From Bordetella parapertussis (lineage in GTDB: Bacteria; Pseudomonadota; Gammaproteobacteria; Burkholderiales; Casimicrobiaceae), in the NCBI GenBank assembly GCA_943331295.2, contig CALQLA020000003.1, positions 1 to 64,000 of the forward strand: a stretch of 64,000 bases of DNA, written 5' to 3'. Made by a program: the position numbers and the translations under genes. Below, piece after piece: positions 61,010-64,000 of this stretch; position 1 is the stretch's first letter, and the number at the start of each line of letters is the position of its first letter. The notes beneath the pieces are model-generated. The model did not search any database. It was not told where the DNA came from and was given only the letters and a program-made list of their open reading frames with translations.

Positions 61010-61178
61010 CGGAGCCGCGCCTGCCCGGCGTTGCCGCCCGCTTGGCAATACGTTGGCGGCTGTGCCAAGATGCCCAATCAACCCCGGCTCGACCACAAGG
61101 CGAACCGATGACAGGGCGTGGTTTCACGTTGAGGCGCAGGGTTTCGCCGGCATCACGGCGGATTCGCAGGCTCGCCGG

Positions 61179-63134
61179 ATGATTGCCTCGCGCGACCTCG
61201 CCGCCCGCTTCGAGGCCTACAGCGACTGGCGGCGCCGGCTTGCGGCGAGCGTGTCGTCGCTCAATGACTGGCTGCGCGAGCAGGCGCTGGCCGACGCGCG
61301 AATCGACGCACGGCTGCGGCACCTGCCGCAGCGCCTCGAGAACGACAAGCTCGTCGTGGCCTTCGTCGCCGAATTCTCGCGTGGCAAGTCCGAGCTCATC
61401 AACGCGATCTTCTTCGCGGACTTCGGCCGGCGGCTGCTGCCGTCGTCGGCCGGCCGCACGACGATGTGCCCGACCGAGCTGCTGCACGATCCCTCGCAGC
61501 CGCCGTCGATCCGGCTGCTGCCCATCGAGACGCAGCTGCGCCATTCGAGCGTCGCCGAGATGAAGGCGTTCGACGACGAATGGCTGACGCTGCCGCTCGA
61601 CCTCGCAGCACCCGAGCAGATGGGCAACGCGCTGCAGCGCGTCTCGCAGGTCAAGCGCGTGCCGGTGCAGATGGCGGCGAACTACGGTCTGCACGGCAGC
61701 CGTGGCGCCGGGAACGCCAGCGACGGCGAGGACATGGTCGACATCCCCTGCTGGCGGCACGCGATCATCAACTTCCCGCACCCGCTGCTGCAGCAGGGGC
61801 TCGTGATCCTCGACACGCCGGGCCTCAACGCCGTCGGCATCGAGCCGGAGCTCACGCTGAACCAGATTCCCGACGCGCACGCGGTGCTGTTCGTCGTCGC
61901 GGCCGACGCCGGCGTCACCCGCAGCGACCTCGAGGTGTGGAAGCGCCACCTCGCCGCGGAGGAGGCGGTGGCCGGGCGGATAGTCATCCTGAACAAGATC
62001 GACGGCCTGTGGGACGACCTGAAGTCCGAGGCCGCGATCGACGCCGAGATCAGCCAGCAGGCGGCCGCATCGGCGCAGATGCTGGGCGTGCCGCACGAAC
62101 AGGTGTTCCCGGTGTCGGCGCAGAAGGCGCTGATCGCGAAGATCAATGGCGACGCGCCCCTCCTCGCCCGAAGCCGGCTGCCGGCGCTCGAGTCCGCGCT
62201 GTCCGGCACGGTGATACCGGCGAAGCGCGACCTCGTCGGCAGCGCGATCCAGGCCGAGGTCCGCGCGGTCGCGGCGCTCGTGCAGGCGAACCTGGAAGTG
62301 CGCCGCGACAGCATCCGCGCGCAGCTGGGCGAGCTGCGCAACCTGCGCGGCAAGAACCGCGAGGTCGTCGAGCACATGATGGCCCGCGTGCACGAGGAGA
62401 AGCTCGCGTTCGAGCGGGGGCAGCAACGCTACACGGCGCTGCGCAACGTCTTCAACGCGCACGCGACGCGCCTGTTCGACGGGATCGGCATCGACGCGCT
62501 CCACGCGAGCGCCGGCCGGACCCGCCGCGAGATCGAGGAGAGCGTGTTCACGCAGGGCATCCGCGACGCGATGAATGCGTTCTTCGCGACGATCCGCGAC
62601 GACTTCGCGCGCGCCGCACGGGAATCGGTGGAGCTGCAGGACATGATGTCGGCGATGTACGCGCGCTTCGCCGAGGATCGCGGACTCGAGGCGTTCCTGC
62701 CGCCGCCGTTCTCCATGCTGAAGTATGAGAAGGAGATCGAGCGCCTCGAACGGGCCTACGCGACGCAGTTCGACACCGTCTGGAACCTCGCGACCACGGC
62801 GAAGTTCGCGCTCATGCGGCGGTTCTTCGAAACCATCGCCTTCCGCGTCAAGCACGTCTACGACATCGCGAACCGCGACGTCGACGGCTGGCTGCGCGCC
62901 GTGATGGCGCCGCTCGAAGGCCAGGTGAAGGAGCACCAGCTGCAGCTCCACCACCGCCTCGAAAGCATCCGCAGCATCCACCAGGCGAGCGACGAGCTCG
63001 TGGTCCGCGTGGCGGAGCTGGAGCGCGCGGAGGAGTCCCTGTCGGCGCAGCTCGCGGCGCTGGACGAGGGACTGCAGGAGATCGACGGCATCGTGGCGCA
63101 GCCCGACCGGATGCCGCTCGCGGCCAACGGCTGA
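61179..63134 (+). CDS. Dynamin-like GTPase
   Basis: A 651-residue large GTPase of the bacterial dynamin family. G1 is EFSRGKSELIN (about residue 66), G3 is LDTPGLN (about 212), and G4 is LNKIDGLWDD. Long helical and coiled-coil regions follow (about 350-640). Such proteins remodel or protect membranes; no second dynamin gene lies beside it. Start ATG 61179 is chosen; a longer start at 61053 adds low-quality sequence. No membrane helix seen. Confidence 0.9.
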   Translation: MIASRDLAARFEAYSDWRRRLAASVSSLNDWLREQALADARIDARLRHLPQRLENDKLVVAFVAEFSRGKSELINAIFFADFGRRLLPSSAGRTTMCPTELLHDPSQPPSIRLLPIETQLRHSSVAEMKAFDDEWLTLPLDLAAPEQMGNALQRVSQVKRVPVQMAANYGLHGSRGAGNASDGEDMVDIPCWRHAIINFPHPLLQQGLVILDTPGLNAVGIEPELTLNQIPDAHAVLFVVAADAGVTRSDLEVWKRHLAAEEAVAGRIVILNKIDGLWDDLKSEAAIDAEISQQAAASAQMLGVPHEQVFPVSAQKALIAKINGDAPLLARSRLPALESALSGTVIPAKRDLVGSAIQAEVRAVAALVQANLEVRRDSIRAQLGELRNLRGKNREVVEHMMARVHEEKLAFERGQQRYTALRNVFNAHATRLFDGIGIDALHASAGRTRREIEESVFTQGIRDAMNAFFATIRDDFARAARESVELQDMMSAMYARFAEDRGLEAFLPPPFSMLKYEKEIERLERAYATQFDTVWNLATTAKFALMRRFFETIAFRVKHVYDIANRDVDGWLRAVMAPLEGQVKEHQLQLHHRLESIRSIHQASDELVVRVAELERAEESLSAQLAALDEGLQEIDGIVAQPDRMPLAANG

Positions 63135-63207
63135 GCGCCGCGGGGAACGCGCGCCGTCCGCGCGCGGGCTTGGTTCGCCCGCGGGGAGGGTGGCCCGGGC
63201 GCGCCGG

Positions 63208-64000
<793 letters not shown>

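Noticed and set aside
61053-61178. Longer N-terminus for the dynamin-like GTPase
   Set aside because: The added residues show no conservation-like pattern and no ribosome site; ATG 61179 starts directly before the helical N-terminal region.

Overview
This is about 64 kb of high-GC DNA (estimated near 70% by eye) from a betaproteobacterium, most likely Burkholderiales or a close relative. Three conserved gene orders point there: dapF-DUF484-xerC at the left end, ispE/tRNA-Gln/prs/rplY/pth/ychF at 49.9-57.6 kb, and mutM/ferredoxin/coaD on the right. TRAP and branched-chain ABC uptake operons and GC-rich palindromic intergenic repeats fit the same group. The species cannot be named from the sequence.

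Layout. (1) 1-4.4 kb: xerC, a DUF484 gene, dapF and a LEA14-type lipoprotein on the minus strand, then a eukaryote-like GT7 galactosyltransferase and a cupin on the plus strand. (2) 4.4-18.6 kb: two parallel minus-strand catabolic operons. The first runs deacetylase-fold hydrolase, COG0523 metallochaperone, GAF protein, TRAP QMP, SDR. The second runs deacetylase-fold hydrolase, small MCxxC protein, TRAP P/Q/M, SDR. An asparaginase-fold enzyme, an epimerase and a second GAF protein lie between them. (3) 18.8-25.8 kb: a plus-strand series with two decarboxylating dehydrogenases around an SDR, a polar amino-acid-type ABC transporter and an Atz/Trz-type amidohydrolase. (4) 25.8-29.5 kb: a class V aminotransferase bounded by two palindromic repeats, a second COG0523/MCxxC pair and a GntR/FCD regulator. 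(5) 29.5-35.9 kb: a divergent branched-chain-type ABC operon ending in a dihydroorotase-like hydrolase. Its LivM, LivG and LivF genes start with copies of a 60-bp repeat that carries start codons. (6) 36.8-49.9 kb: accessory surface region with a DUF6916 gene, a GNAT gene, three phage-tail-collar proteins, a 2,548-residue surface protein with an internal IPTL sorting motif, a second frameshifted sorted protein and a truncated histidine kinase joined at a perfect fold-back palindrome. (7) 49.9-57.6 kb: translation and PRPP housekeeping genes, interrupted by a secreted metalloprotease behind a cyclic-di-GMP riboswitch. (8) 57.6-64 kb: lolB, a TPR protein, mutM, a dynamin-like GTPase, a ferredoxin and coaD.

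How it fits together. Regions 2-5 look like a metabolic block that imports small carboxylated or amide compounds (two TRAP and two ABC systems) and breaks them down with metal-dependent amide/cyclic-amide hydrolases, SDRs and dehydrogenases. COG0523 and MCxxC proteins may handle metal supply. The exact substrates cannot be read from sequence. The strongest candidates for something undescribed are the 60-bp translational-start repeat, the recurring deacetylase/COG0523/MCxxC pairings, and the tail-collar plus XrtH-type surface-protein cluster.
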